Source: Bolinopsis microptera
Taxonomy: Eukaryota; Ctenophora; Tentaculata; Lobata; Bolinopsidae
NCBI RefSeq assembly: GCF_026151205.1
Contig: NC_087075.1
Span: 6,094,858-6,158,857 of the forward strand
Reading direction: 5' to 3'
Length of the DNA: 64,000 nucleotides
In this document: positions 11,187 to 22,137 of the stretch, one piece after another
Layout: each line of letters opens with the position of its first letter
Position numbering within the stretch: position 1 is the first letter of the stretch
Translations under genes and position numbers: made by a program
The notes under the pieces: model-generated
Seen by the model: only the letters and a program-made list of their open reading frames with translations
Databases searched by the model: none
Told to the model about the DNA's origin: nothing

Positions 11187-14100
11187 AAAAGATAAAAAAG
11201 TTGGAGGGGGAAATTAAAGACCGGGAGAATATGATGGAGGAAAAAGAAATGGTGATCGCTCATTTAGTGAACGTTGTTAACAGATATGCGTTCAATGACA
11301 GGTAGATTATAAAACTTTTTTAATTGTGTGTGATATATTGACTATTGGGTATTTCATGATTGATATCGAATATCTAAAGAGCTGGAATTAATTTCTTAGA
11401 ATGGATTTAATTAAACTTCATTTACTATAATTTTATACTATATAGCAGAGTGGTTAAAATAAAGTGTACAATATTACATTTCTTGTGCTTAATCCAATGT
11501 GGTAATGGTATAATAAAATACACCGTACTCTATAATCCAAATTTATAAAATGCAGTAAGCAGTGAGTAACTGGGGCTCCATGTTAGCAGCTCTACAAGCT
11601 TATTAAAATCTAATCTAAAAGCTAATTAAATTGAACAATTATACGAATAAACTAATAATTTATCTCCAGAGACGACGGTAGAAATGGGAACCCAAAAAAG
11701 AAGATTTCGTCTCCAGACGGGTTGCTCTCAGTTTCCATATCGTCTGACGGTTAGTACTTTTTAAACTGGAAAAGTGCTTAAATCAAATTGGATTACCTTA
11801 AAATATTGCAGGGCACTGACCATGCTCAGATGTCAGGAGGATTCTCGAGGATTGTGAGGGATCTTGGTTAATATTCATCGTTATAGTTCAGCATAAACCT
11901 TGACGGATGATACTCGTCTAAATTTCTTTAAAAATGTACCCTAAGAACTTTACATCGAAGAAACTAGTCTTTGGTAACACGTTAGTGACTTAGAAATAGC
12001 TAGTTGCAATCCTGAACCCCTCTAAAAATGAATATTCAGACTGCAGGTACTATCAAAAATTTGAATTTTCGGTGTCACATTAAATGGAACGAAGCATTTT
12101 AATTTACAGGCAATTATATTAAAGTGTTCGATGTCTGCGGTTAATAGCCCAGATATGTTGTGCAAAGTTCCAAAAATGTCCATTTTTGGCATCATGGCTT
12201 ATAGTTTATACTACAGTTTCATAAATCACTTCTAAAAACGGTCGTCTGTGAGTAGGTATGATTGATCGGTGGTATTATTTCTTCGAATTAAAAGCAATTT
12301 GTCCATCCAGTTGAATTGAAATCGAACAAAAACAGTTTCAAGTTTCTGTGCCGCTAATCCAAATTGGTGATGTCAGCGGCTAACTATAAATACACGACTA
12401 CCTAATCATTTAAATTGCAAAGGTAATATAATCATATAACAATATGATTATATAACTTAATGACATAGGTTTTAATACAACTGGGACTTTTACGTTTGTT
12501 GATAGAATGGTAAAATTCTGGAGTTCCTTTCATTAAATGATGCAATTATGAAACGATCGAATTTAGAATTAACACGTCATATTCTGTAAATGGCAAGCAC
12601 CATATTTCAGGAACAACTAGACGGTAACCATTGATTGACTTCATTAAAGGACCAGTTAACTGAAAAAAAAGTTATCCTCATATTTTGACAGATTGTGACA
12701 AATAGCAAACTAATCAACGTGTTGAAATTCCTAAATCTCTAACTGCTCTCTAACGCGTGTAAATAGCATTTGTATTATTTTGGCGATGACGTCATAAAGT
12801 CCCTTGCGCGCGCAGAAGAGCTCGTGAGACTGTATTTTACAGGTAGAAAATGGACATAATACAATGTTTTTCCCCGAATAACTCGAAAAGTAAGTAATTT
12901 AGGGTACATGTTGCTTCATAAGTTGTATATAAACATGGCCATTCTGCACAATTTGCACACATTCAAAAACCTTTAGGGCCTTCATAGCCCAATTTACCAG
13001 ATATCCATAGTTTTGCATGATTTCTGGAACCGAAAATCAGTTTTTCCCCAATAAATGAAAAAGTAAGCACTTTAAGGCATATGTTTGTTCGTAAGTCATA
13101 TATTAATATGCTAATTGCGGTTCTTTTGCACCCTGTCTAAAGACTCTATCACGATCCTATCGAAAATGGGCTCAGCACCACGCCCAAAATGGTTTTTGGC
13201 GAATTTTTCGAAAAGTAAACACTATATAAACATGCATATGCGGCTTCGTTTAAGCCTATTTTGAAGTCTCTACTCTACGACCTTCAGGAGCAAGGGGTCG
13301 GTTACGTTATTGGGTCAATATGGGCGTGGCCCTCCTGGGTTTTCTCCACGGTAAAAAAATGTCTCCAAACGAAAATCGTTTATTCATACCTTCGGGAAGG
13401 TCTGTGCAAAGTTTCGTGAGTATTTGAATATTTGCAGGTTCATTTTTCATAAATGTCCATAAATGACTGGACTACACAACTTTAGAGTTAACTTTAGAGA
13501 AACTTATTAGTCATTTATCTCAAATCAAGCTGTTAGTGTCCATGATCAACCTGTGGCGACAATGTTTTACGTGAAATGTAAAAATCAGGAGTAATATAAA
13601 AAGTGTATTTTTAGATTAAAGTGCTAGCTCATAGTTTTAGAATTGTATAGATTAAGTATTAACGTTGGTCGTTTAGCCATCTAACAATCGATCGTGCCGT
13701 AATATATGGCCAGAGAATAATAGGGTCTTGGAAATTCTATAGTTGTTCAGTGGGTCGATTGACTGAACACGTTTGCACTTGGTATTTAAACTTACCAGTA
13801 GTTTATTTATGTTATGTACCGATGATAATGCAATTAGGATAACAACTATGTAAGCCGTAAGTCTAATTCAAGACACACCGCACACCGTACACTCCAAGTC
13901 CAATCGGTATTACTATTTGGTAGACCCGAGACCGGGTATTTTGGCGGGAATTCTGTTCCCACGGCACTGTTCTGATAGAAGCTACTTCTACTAATGGTCC
14001 CAGAGGAACGGCCGTAAAGTAGCCAGACTTCTTGTCTCCTGTGCTGGCTGACACATGCGGATTAAAGTTATAAATTTCGCTATGCTATAAATATAATTGC

Positions 14101-15000
14101 TCTCGGAATTGAACAAACTCCTACTTATCTAGATCCTTTCTAAATTCGTTAGAGTTTCATGGACTGGGGAAAAATAATCGGCACAGTCTCCCTAGCTACT
14201 TGTGTTAAGCAGCTAATTAAGCAATGAAAACAATCCAAAATTATCACATATGACATAAGTTGTAATAGCAGAAACTTTCTAACCGTACATTCACCCGCCA
14301 CTGTTCAAGAACCTATATCACTGTTTAAAATCATGACGTGAGCACTGTACATCCAATCAGCTATTCCTTTAGTTAGAATGATAGTCAAAACTATAAGGAT
14401 TTTGGAGAACTAGGGTAATAGTCATAATTCTAAAATTTGAGTGAGTTATATGTGTTTTATTGACGATGATAAACATTTGTAATGTAAATTACGCTATGCA
14501 AGCGCGCACTGAGGGACTTTATGACGTCACGAGGCCACAGCTTATTATTGCAATAACACGCGTTACAAGTACGCTAGAGAGTTGGTTCTTTCGGCGATAC
14601 GATTCTTTACCAGTTTGTCACAGCTGATTTAAATCTTAGCCAAATTGGAGACTACAAATTTTTCAGTTAACTGGTCCTTTAACATAAGATATAACCAACT
14701 TGATTTTATTGTAAGTATTAAAATTTGACTTAAGAAAATAAACAAACAGTTTGTGCTAAATTATACGAAAAGTGTTAAATAACAAGCTCTAAAGACTCTG
14801 CTTGTTTGAAGGGTCTCTAATCTGTACTTATGATTATGATTAAATAATTAATTAATTAATTTTCTTTTGTAACGCGTTTTTTAACTTCAGTGACGGACAG
14901 ACAGAGCAAGAACAAAAAAGTTCAGAAAGGAGCATCACTTCCGGCTAACAGTAGAGGTGGTTTCCTGCGCAGGAGCTTTGTTTCTAAATTTGTTGCTTGA
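11187..15000 (+). CDS. 3'-terminal exons of an unidentified coiled-coil protein gene
   Basis: Three exons join in phase: 11187-11301 (after TTATGTTCAG, donor GTAGAT), 11670-11749 (after ATCTCCAG, donor GTTAGT) and 14891-15000 (after TTAACTTCAG, stop TGA at 14998-15000). The first encodes a heptad-like charged helix (KIKKLEGEIKDRENMMEEKE then MVIAHLVNVVNRYAF). The second gives a basic/Ser-rich linker (GNPKKKISSPDGLLSVSISS). The third gives a basic tail ending FLRRSFVSKFVA. Phases are 2-2, 1-1 and 2-0 and fit exactly, which is unlikely by chance. Upstream exons were not found; the first one needed must end one base into a codon. The 3.1 kb second intron holds transposon copy B. The protein family is not recognised. 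Confidence 0.6.
12648..14678 (-). mobile_element. non-autonomous TTAA-type DNA transposon, copy B (inverse of copy A)
   Basis: This is the mirror image of copy A: every compared position p in A matches 23327-p here, including both ends, and the length is again 2,031 bp. It is flanked by TTAA at 12644-12647 and 14679-14682. Stretches read at both ends and in the centre look identical to copy A. It lies inside the intron between the second and third coiled-coil exons. Confidence 0.85.
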
Positions 15001-15386
15001 ACTTATTATTGTTATTCAAACACTACATTACTGAAGAGAATGACATTTTTGATGATGTTTCTCACATTCAAAGGTTCGGTCTATCAGAGAAAAAGTGTAT
15101 TTTAATTGAAATTGTGACTTGATCAATTGTTGACTGATAAAATGGTAGACTATGATTTAGCTAAAAACTAAAAGTATTTATATACAGCCACAGTCCCATC
15201 TGAATTATCACGAATTACAGCTTGAGCTATTTAGCATATTTCGTGTAATTTTGTATATGTCATATGGATTGTATTCGTTTAAATATTGCGCATTATAAGC
15301 GATAGAACAGTGACCAATTAGTTTGTTAACTATGGATAATATGAGGAACTGCCACTGAAGGTTTAATTCCGGCCGGAGACAGCTTA

Positions 15387-16838
15387 CTGGGCCGCGCTCA
15401 GCCTGTCATTCCGCCAAATCTATATTATGTTAATGAACATAATAGCCTGGGGTCCTCAGGTAAGAGACAGCATTCCAGAGAAAGTATAACTATAATAATA
15501 TAATTTGGATAATCATATATAAGCCTATTTCTTGTTTCTGTCCCTTTTTCAAATATGGTATTTCTTGAACCAAATTTTGCAGATTTGACGGAATTCTAAA
15601 TGTTTCAGAAAAGTAGGGCTATGTTCCACATGACACAGTCGTACTATTATTTCTAAAGTGCTATGACTCTAAACACTAAAGTCACGTACAGGACAAACTC
15701 TTAATTGACGATGTCAATTCATGGCAGCTCGGCGCGGCACAGTAGCGCATCTCGCCGATCTAGCCAGTAACGCATCGCGCGCGCTACAAGACAGACTCCG
15801 TTACACTTACATTGTTACACTTACACTGTTGACCATTGTTAATGATCTGGCCCGGCGCGCGCACCTTCGTAGCACTTGCCATCGAGAAGAAAGCGGCGCG
15901 CGCTACTTCGAAGAAATTTAGACGAGTATCATCCGTCAATTACACTGTTACTCCCTTTTTTTAAATTTAAACATCCTGGTAGGTTATAAACCTACACGGA
16001 AAGACAGGTGATAGAAAATGAAGCGGTCTGTCATGTGAGTGATGTCCAGGGCTTTAGTGTTTAGTGTTTAGAGGGAGGGTGGATGTGGAAGAGGATATAC
16101 AATATATGTTTGTAGGTTTACAACCTACCAAGACGCGCGCCGAGGTTGGACTCGTCCAATATATGGAACAGATATTTCACGAGTATCACCCGTTAAATAT
16201 ATGTATGTGGAAGAGGATATTATTTGTAGGTTTACAACCTACCAGGACGCGCGCCGAGTTGGACTCGTCGAGTTGGACTCGTCGACGGTCCTATATATAT
16301 ATATATATCAATATGGAACAGATATTTTACGAGTATCACCCGTTAAGATATTATATTCACCTGTGTCTACGCGTACTGCGTGACGCGCTTGTTTCACAAG
16401 TAGTACTGTCTTTGCCGACTTCGTTGTCATACGTTGTATGACCCGCCGCGCACGAAGTGCGCGGCTCCCCCTGTATCGTCACCATAGTGAAACAACCGTG
16501 GGGGTCGCAACGTGATACAAGTCGCGCGCTACTGCAAGCGAGAGGGCTCTGGTTAGAGCAAGATTTAACGGATGATACTCGTAAAATATTTGTTCCATAT
16601 ATTGGACCGTCGACGCGGGCGAGTCCAACTCGGCGCGCGTCCTGGTAGGTTGTAAACCTTTGATACATGTTTCGTATCCAAATATCAGCTACAAAGTAGC
16701 GCGCGCCGGGCCAGATAATTAACAATGGTCAAGGTTGTACTTGTATATTATATTGTGTTAACTTTATTTACCTGGGGACGAATCTTTATGTTCATAAACA
16801 TAAAGATTCGGCGGAATGACAGGCTGAGCGCCGCCCAG
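15387..16838. mobile_element. TIR element with TA flanks carrying GC-rich hairpin modules
   Basis: The left end CTGGGCCGCGCTCAGCCTG at 15387 and the right end (its inverse, GCGCTC..CCCAG ending 16838) share about 32 bp, through CATTCCGCC and an AATCT tail, with two or three mismatches. TA flanks each end (15385-15386 and 16839-16840). The right end also folds on itself (CGAATCTTTATGTT, CATA loop, AACATAAAGATTCG). The inside is unusually GC-rich for this window and holds other repeat families, so it may be a nest of insertions. No transposase was seen. Confidence 0.65.
15829..15939 (+). repeat. TTGAC...GTCAA short TIR repeat (MITE-like), copy 1
   Basis: It begins TTGACCATTGTTAATG and ends ACGAGTATCATCCGTCAA; the two ends are imperfect inverse copies. 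The body has CGCGCGC and two TACTTCG.AG hairpin-like strings. The same unit occurs at 29297-29402 and 29826-29948, and partly near 46250-46468. Confidence 0.7.
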
Positions 16839-17120
16839 TAAAATTTTTTCAGATCTACAATTTCATTTATTAATATCTTCAAAATTTTTTGTAACTTTAT
16901 ACTTATAACAACAAACAATGGAAAAATCACCCAAAATATTGAATATGTGCCGTGAGTATGAAAATATCATACCTATGAAATTCTGAGAAACAGAGACAGT
17001 GTTAATAATTGCGGCGTCAGAAATTTAACGGGTGATACTCGTAAAATATCTGTTCCATATATTGGACCGTCGACGAGTCCAACTCGGCGCGCGTCCTGGT
17101 AGGTTGTAAACCTACAATCA
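16110..17120. repeat. four copies of a palindrome-bearing module in opposed orientations
   Basis: The module joins GTAGGTTTACAACCTAC (a 7-bp stem hairpin), ACGCGCGCCGAG.TTGGACTC, ATATATGGAACAGATATTT and ACGAGTATCACCCGTTAAAT. Copies read forward at about 16110-16198 and 16228-16350, and inverted at about 16566-16661 and 17025-17117. The second has an internal duplication (GAGTTGGACTCGTC twice) and a TA microsatellite. A 41 bp piece at 16521-16561 recurs inverted at 46733-46773. No coding function is evident. Confidence 0.65.
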
Positions 17121-17830
17121 GAAATCCTTGTCATACTTTGTATGAACCGCCGCGCACGAGTGCGCGGCTCCGCCTGTATCGTCAGGACAGTGGGGGTCAC
17201 AACGTGATACAAGTAATTGGCAGAGAATAAATTTAAAGTTAATTCAAAAAGTGATGCCGCGCACGTTTTTATATTTTTCATCGTAAGTATAAAAATCGAG
17301 CGCTACTAGAAAGAAAAGCGAGAATTCTGTCGAAATATTGTCTTAATGGTACGTATTTCCCTAATGTCTCTCCAACGATTTATGAGGCCTCTTAAATTTT
17401 GTTTATGTAAATATTATAGATTACTTATTGTAGTTTTTATATTGTATACAATTTTACAGACAAAATGATCCTAGGGGAGACTCCCAACCCACCGCTTCGG
17501 CGGGTAGCCGATACACTTTTCACAAGCAAGAGCTACTTTGATCTACTTGCTGTGAGGTGTTTCAGCTACATGGGTCGGGGTTCCCCCTTGTTTCTTTTCT
17601 TTTTACGATTTATATGTCTTCGCACGGTGTTACCCAAATATCTATGTGGCCATTTTGCCTACTATTCAATGTCTCCATCATCATTTTTTACACTATTTAA
17701 TAGTGAATAATTTACACCGGCGACTCTCTCGCTTGTACAACTACTCAGTACTCAGTACTAAAGATTTATTAGTCTGCAAATTATTAAGTTTGTTTACAAT
17801 GTCGTAAGAATTTGATATGAATTAATTTAA

Positions 17831-18082
17831 GTTGAAGTCAACAACTATCTTGAAAATAATGTTAATAATCTCACCGAAAATGAGAAAAAGCGATGTTACA
17901 ACGCAAGGGTTCTTGAAGTGGAGAAAGGAAGCTTCACACCTTTAGTTTTCTCGACTTCTGGTGGAATGGGTGGTGAAGCTGAAAGACTGGTTAAGAAGCT
18001 GGCCAGTAAGATGGAGTACCACACTGGCCAGAGGTACTCGGATGCTGTAGGATACATTGTAGAAAAAACATTGTTGATATAA
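17831..18082 (+). pseudogene. retroelement polyprotein C-terminal fragment
   Basis: An open segment of 83 codons. It contains ENEKKRCYNARVLEVEKGSF followed by TPLVFSTSGGMGGEAE and AVGYIV, then TAA. I recall the pattern RVLEVE.GSF.PLVFS..GGMG from the end of many reverse-transcriptase-bearing element proteins of marine invertebrates, just before the element end. The rest of the element is missing. Two more decayed copies of the same string follow at about 19557-19660 and 20440-20565. Confidence 0.55.
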
Positions 18083-18454
18083 ACAGTCTAGATCTTAACT
18101 TGGAGCCACAAGGCCAAGGGTAATTTTTGATTTTTTAGGAAACTTTTTTTAAATTCTTAAAGGGTAGATTTTATATAGGGTCATTGCTATATTATGTGTA
18201 TATTATTTGAATAATTTTATAAAAAAATAATCTCACCGAAAGGTTTTCAGAAGTGGTGAGTTTAAATTTTAGTTGAGATTGAGTCCTGTAGAGAATCTAG
18301 TTATTGTGAGAGTGGGGCTTTTTGCATCTGGCTTAAACAGGGTGGTTTCAATGATAATGGTTGGAGTCCTTTAACTTGGGTGTTGCTTGAGACCATGTCC
18401 ATTCAAAATTAAAATGTTCATATCGTCCATTACTAACACATCAGACACTCTTCT

Positions 18455-19363
18455 CACAGTGGGCCACCAGGCTATATTAGGTCCAAAAATGAGTTTGTCA
18501 GTTTAAGATGTATTTTAAATAATCTGATGGGAAAACTGTTCCCCTACAGAATGCAAAAAACCGAAATTAAAAATTCCATATAGTTTAACCGCTACGCGGC
18601 CGCGAAATTTGCGATTTTTCAAAAATTGATTTTGTTTCTTTTTGGCAGTGAAAAATAGCTCTTACTCTATGTCTGTTCCTTAAATAAGATTATATAAAGT
18701 AAATTGTCTCCTTTTACATCTCAAAACAACTCTCAAATCTTAATTTATTGAAAAAAACCTTAATAGGCTATCTAATTTAGCTGATTTTTGACATGACCCT
18801 GAGTTTTTGTCCCATTTTTAGGCAAATTTTTGGTCTTCCAGACCAAAAATAGTTGTTAGGCCGCAATAGGCCGCCATATTCCATAGTACCATCTGAAAGC
18901 TTAGAGGATTCCCTACAATATAGTAGAAAAATCTACTTGGGGAAACTTGGGGATTATTTTAAAATGCCGATTTGTTACCAATTTATTGGCTTAAACTATG
19001 TTATTTAGGGCTTATGCCCAAATATGGGCATACATATTTTTGTTATAACTCGGCCATCTTTTGTTCAATCTTGATGAAATTTTAAATACTAGTTCTGAAA
19101 GCCTTTAGCTACAAGTAAAGCATTTCAAAACTGATTTTGTGGCTTGTGTAAGGAATTTTGAATTTTTGGGCATTTTGGGGCTAAAAATTCAAGGAGCATA
19201 ATTCAAAAATCCCCAATTTTCTCAGTTTTTGTGTATAGTAGGGTCTTGAAATTGGTTTTGATCGTTTTTTTGGGTCAAAGCAGTCTACAGAACACCTTTC
19301 AGACATATTTGGATGGTACTAACATGTCTAATATAGCCTGCCCCCCTATTCTGGCCCACTGTG
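18455..19363. mobile_element. non-autonomous TIR element with Transib/RSS-like ends and 5-bp target duplication
   Basis: Both ends start CACAGTGGGCCA; a second shared block CAGGCTATATTAG follows after 6 bases beyond the heptamer on the left and 16 bases on the right. CTTCT flanks the element on both sides (18450-18454 and 19364-19368). A 5-bp duplication and a CACAGTG start are the features of Transib transposons, the relatives of RAG recombinase. The 909 bp interior is AT-rich and shows no gene. A hAT element was considered because CAGTGG is also a hAT-type start, but no 8-bp flanking repeat fits. Confidence 0.65.
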
Positions 19364-19556
19364 CTTCTTTTACATGAAATCTTTTTATTAACTGCTGCAC
19401 CAGATTTGATGAAATGATGATAAAATAGACTCTCTATATTTAGGTATATTGCTTTAGGCTGGACTTCAGTCCGCATTTGAGCGCACTTTCTTTAAAGTGT
19501 CTTGTCCGCATGCCGCTCTAAATCTTACTGTCAGTCCTCCTGCACTACATGTAAGA

Positions 19557-19660
19557 AACGTGAGAGAGAAGAGAGACCTTGAGGAAGATCGGGTCTTGGA
19601 AACCGAGAAAGGATCATTTGAACTTAACCTGTTGTGTTCTTAACTTCAGGAGGCAGGACC
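19557..19660 (+). pseudogene. decayed copy of the RVLEVEKGSF retroelement fragment
   Basis: Translation around 19557-19625 gives EERDLEEDRVLETEKGSFEL and then breaks with a stop and lost similarity to the PLVFS string. It matches the better-preserved segment at 17831-18082 in order and strand. Confidence 0.4.
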
Positions 19661-20439
19661 AAGCTGCACTAAGGTCATGAATCGGGCAAAAGTATCAGAC
19701 AAAGGAGACTAGTAACATGCCCATTGATGGGCTTTGTAAGAGCAAGACCTGGCTTTTCTCTACTTCAGAGTGTCCTCATAGCCGTTCGAAGTCATCTTGT
19801 CGGGGGAAAAGCAGTTAAGGAAGGACATGTTGGTTTGATCCAATTAACCTTACTCCATCATTACATGTGAATCTTGTGATTGTTGACAATACAAGGGTTA
19901 GCGGACGAGGTTTTTTTTCGTATATTGTAGCTTATGACTGTCCTGAATTAATCTGAATAAAATAATTTTTGGCGCTCGTTTCTGAACTGACCCAAGTACA
20001 TTGTTAATTTCACCATGTATGTATCCCACTGCACTAGGCACAAATTGATAGCATATTATTATTACTACTAGTGTAATAGTCGATAGTTCAAATTGCAAGG
20101 TGTCCTGGACAAGCAAATCATATAGATTACCTGTAGTGGGATGCGCTTGATGTGCTTTGTACCGTTTACAATCAACTGTGTTAAACCTGCGCGGCTTAGT
20201 CGTCCAAACGTAGGATTGGACGACCAACAACACCAAATTTCACAAAGATCATGCATGCGCTTTCTTTTGGACGCCCTCAATAGCCGCCTCTGCATCTTGA
20301 AAGGTTACCCTTTGGTTCATCTTCATTGTATCGCATTTTAAAGTTTAACCCACAGCACTTCCTACTACTACATTCCTGCTTTCATGATGGATGTTCAATG
20401 TTCATTGTTTTTCTTAACGACATGCAAGCTCTCGGTTTA

Positions 20440-20565
20440 GACATTGGTCCTGAGAAAGAAAAAAGTGAGATATGTTTGAAGATTGTAGGCTGGAAACTCA
20501 GAAAGGGTCATTCAAACCTCTGGCCTTCTCTCACTCAGGCAGCAAATATCATTAACTTCATATCC
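20440..20565 (+). pseudogene. third decayed copy of the same retroelement fragment
   Basis: The frame reads EKEKSEICLKIVGWKLRKGH then SNLWPSLTQAANIINF. Shifting between frames recovers a GSF.PL.FS..G-like order (AAAGGGTCATTCAAACCTCT is close to the DNA at 17925-17945). It lies 230 bases upstream of the RPS10 start. Confidence 0.35.
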
Positions 20566-20797
20566 TGAAGCTTACATGTGTATTTAAGTGTTATCGTATT
20601 CAGAGTTGTACGAGATAGATATTCTTCATAGAAATTGTGCGTATCTTTTGGCGAATCAATTGAAAAATTGTGTGGTGTGTCCTACATCCGATTTAACAAA
20701 GTTAAATAAACACTTTTGTATCCCTCAATTTTTTTGAACAGTTGTAACATTGAACTGTGCTCCTAAAATTGTTTCTGATTCTTAACATTGTACAGCC

Positions 20798-21877
20798 ATG
20801 CTCATACCCAAGAAGAACAGGAAGGCAGTGTTTGAACACCTCTTTAAAGAGGGAGTTGTCGTAGCTAAGAAGGACTTTAACGCCCCCACACATCCTAATG
20901 TTAAGTCAGTGCCCAACCTTCAAGTAATCAAGGCCATGCAGGTTTGTCAACAGAGTTCAAGTTTATGATTTCCTGTGAATTCTTTCAATTTTTCTCTTGA
21001 TGAATATAGGCCACTCTAGCTCTCGTCGTTAAAGAATGAAGTATTCAGGGTAAATCATTAAAACTAACAAATAACATTTCAGTCGCTCAGATCTAAGGGA
21101 TACGTCAAGGAACAGTTCGCATGGCAACATTTTTACTGGTATTTGGAAAATGATGGAATCACTTTCTTGAGAGACTATCTCCATTTACCACAAGAAATCG
21201 TTCCTTCTACCTTGAAGCGACCCACAGCTCGAACAACGACTGCCCCTCCTAAACCAAAGCCACAAGGTTAGTTTTGTTAAGTATCGTTTGTATGGTTCGC
21301 TGATGAAGATTCTAATTGCTTAATTAAAACTTCGCATGTCTTAACTGGTTTATTCTTTATCTAATAATTATTTACTCTTTTAACCTTCAGGAGCTCCTGC
21401 CGGACCTAAATCAGATGATCGTGATGCCTACAGAAGCGCAGAAGGCAAGAATGTCGGTCCCGGACAAGGATTCCAACCTGAATTCGTAAGTCAGCTTATT
21501 TTTGAAACCTCGTTCGTTTGCTTCCATTTTACATGATGATCAATAAAGGCTTAAAAATCTGAGTGAATTCCCGTTTTCAGTACTGAAACAAGTGTTATCT
21601 TAGTTGGCAGTTAGAGTTAAATTGCTGATTGTAAAGGCCGCTTGACAATAAACTTTTGGGAGCGTATTTAGATCAAGGCATTAACTTGACTTAGCGCTGC
21701 TCTCAAAGTACATAATTTTCACAACAGTATTTTAAACGGTGTCACATAACTGACGAGAGTCTTTGGTAATCTGATTCGAGCCCCAGTATTGTCTAAAATA
21801 TTTCCTTGTGTTTATCTGCTAATCAATTTATATTTCAGAGAGGAGGATACGGACGAGGTGCCCCACAAGGCCAATAA
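20798..21877 (+). CDS. RPS10: 40S ribosomal protein S10 (eS10)
   Basis: Four exons: 20798-20941, 21083-21266, 21391-21485 and 21839-21877, giving 153 residues. It opens [20 protein letters not shown], contains the winged-helix core with [15 protein letters not shown] and YLHLP, and ends in a Gly/Arg-rich tail ([12 protein letters not shown]). This matches metazoan eS10, usually about 160-165 residues, in order and length. It sits on the 40S beak near the mRNA entry and is a known site of ubiquitylation during ribosome stalling. All introns are GT-AG. A pyrimidine-rich start region, as in TOP mRNAs, is not obvious. The next gene, NAA50, begins 260 bases downstream on the same strand. Confidence 0.96.
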
Positions 21878-22137
21878 GATTCATTTTATTTATGAGTTTT
21901 TAATTATATAACAAACCTTGTTTCATTGCTTTCAATTGTACTTTTCTTTGAAATGTTCTCAAAATTATGTATTTTAAAATTTACTTTTTCTCGCAATTTG
22001 ATTTCTTCAGGATGCACCTGATGCCTGAGGCTAAGATGTGATTTTATTATTTGAATTCTGTAAGAGCACGCAATTATTCGAATTGTATTCATTTTAACGT
22101 TGCCCGACATAAGTGTTGGACATTTCTGGATGTATCC

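Noticed and set aside
9273-14054. Identical 63-residue frames in both TTAA elements (9273-9464 and 13863-14054)
   Set aside because: They are simply the same bases in the two mirror copies; no domain, and the start context is arbitrary.
16064-17281. Several overlapping frames rich in Arg/Asp in the GC-rich hairpin cluster
   Set aside because: They share peptides in different contexts because the DNA module is repeated; no splice logic or domain.
18455-19363. Reading the CACAGTG ends as real antigen-receptor recombination signals
   Set aside because: No V, D or J-like coding segments are adjacent, and the target duplication shows a transposon.
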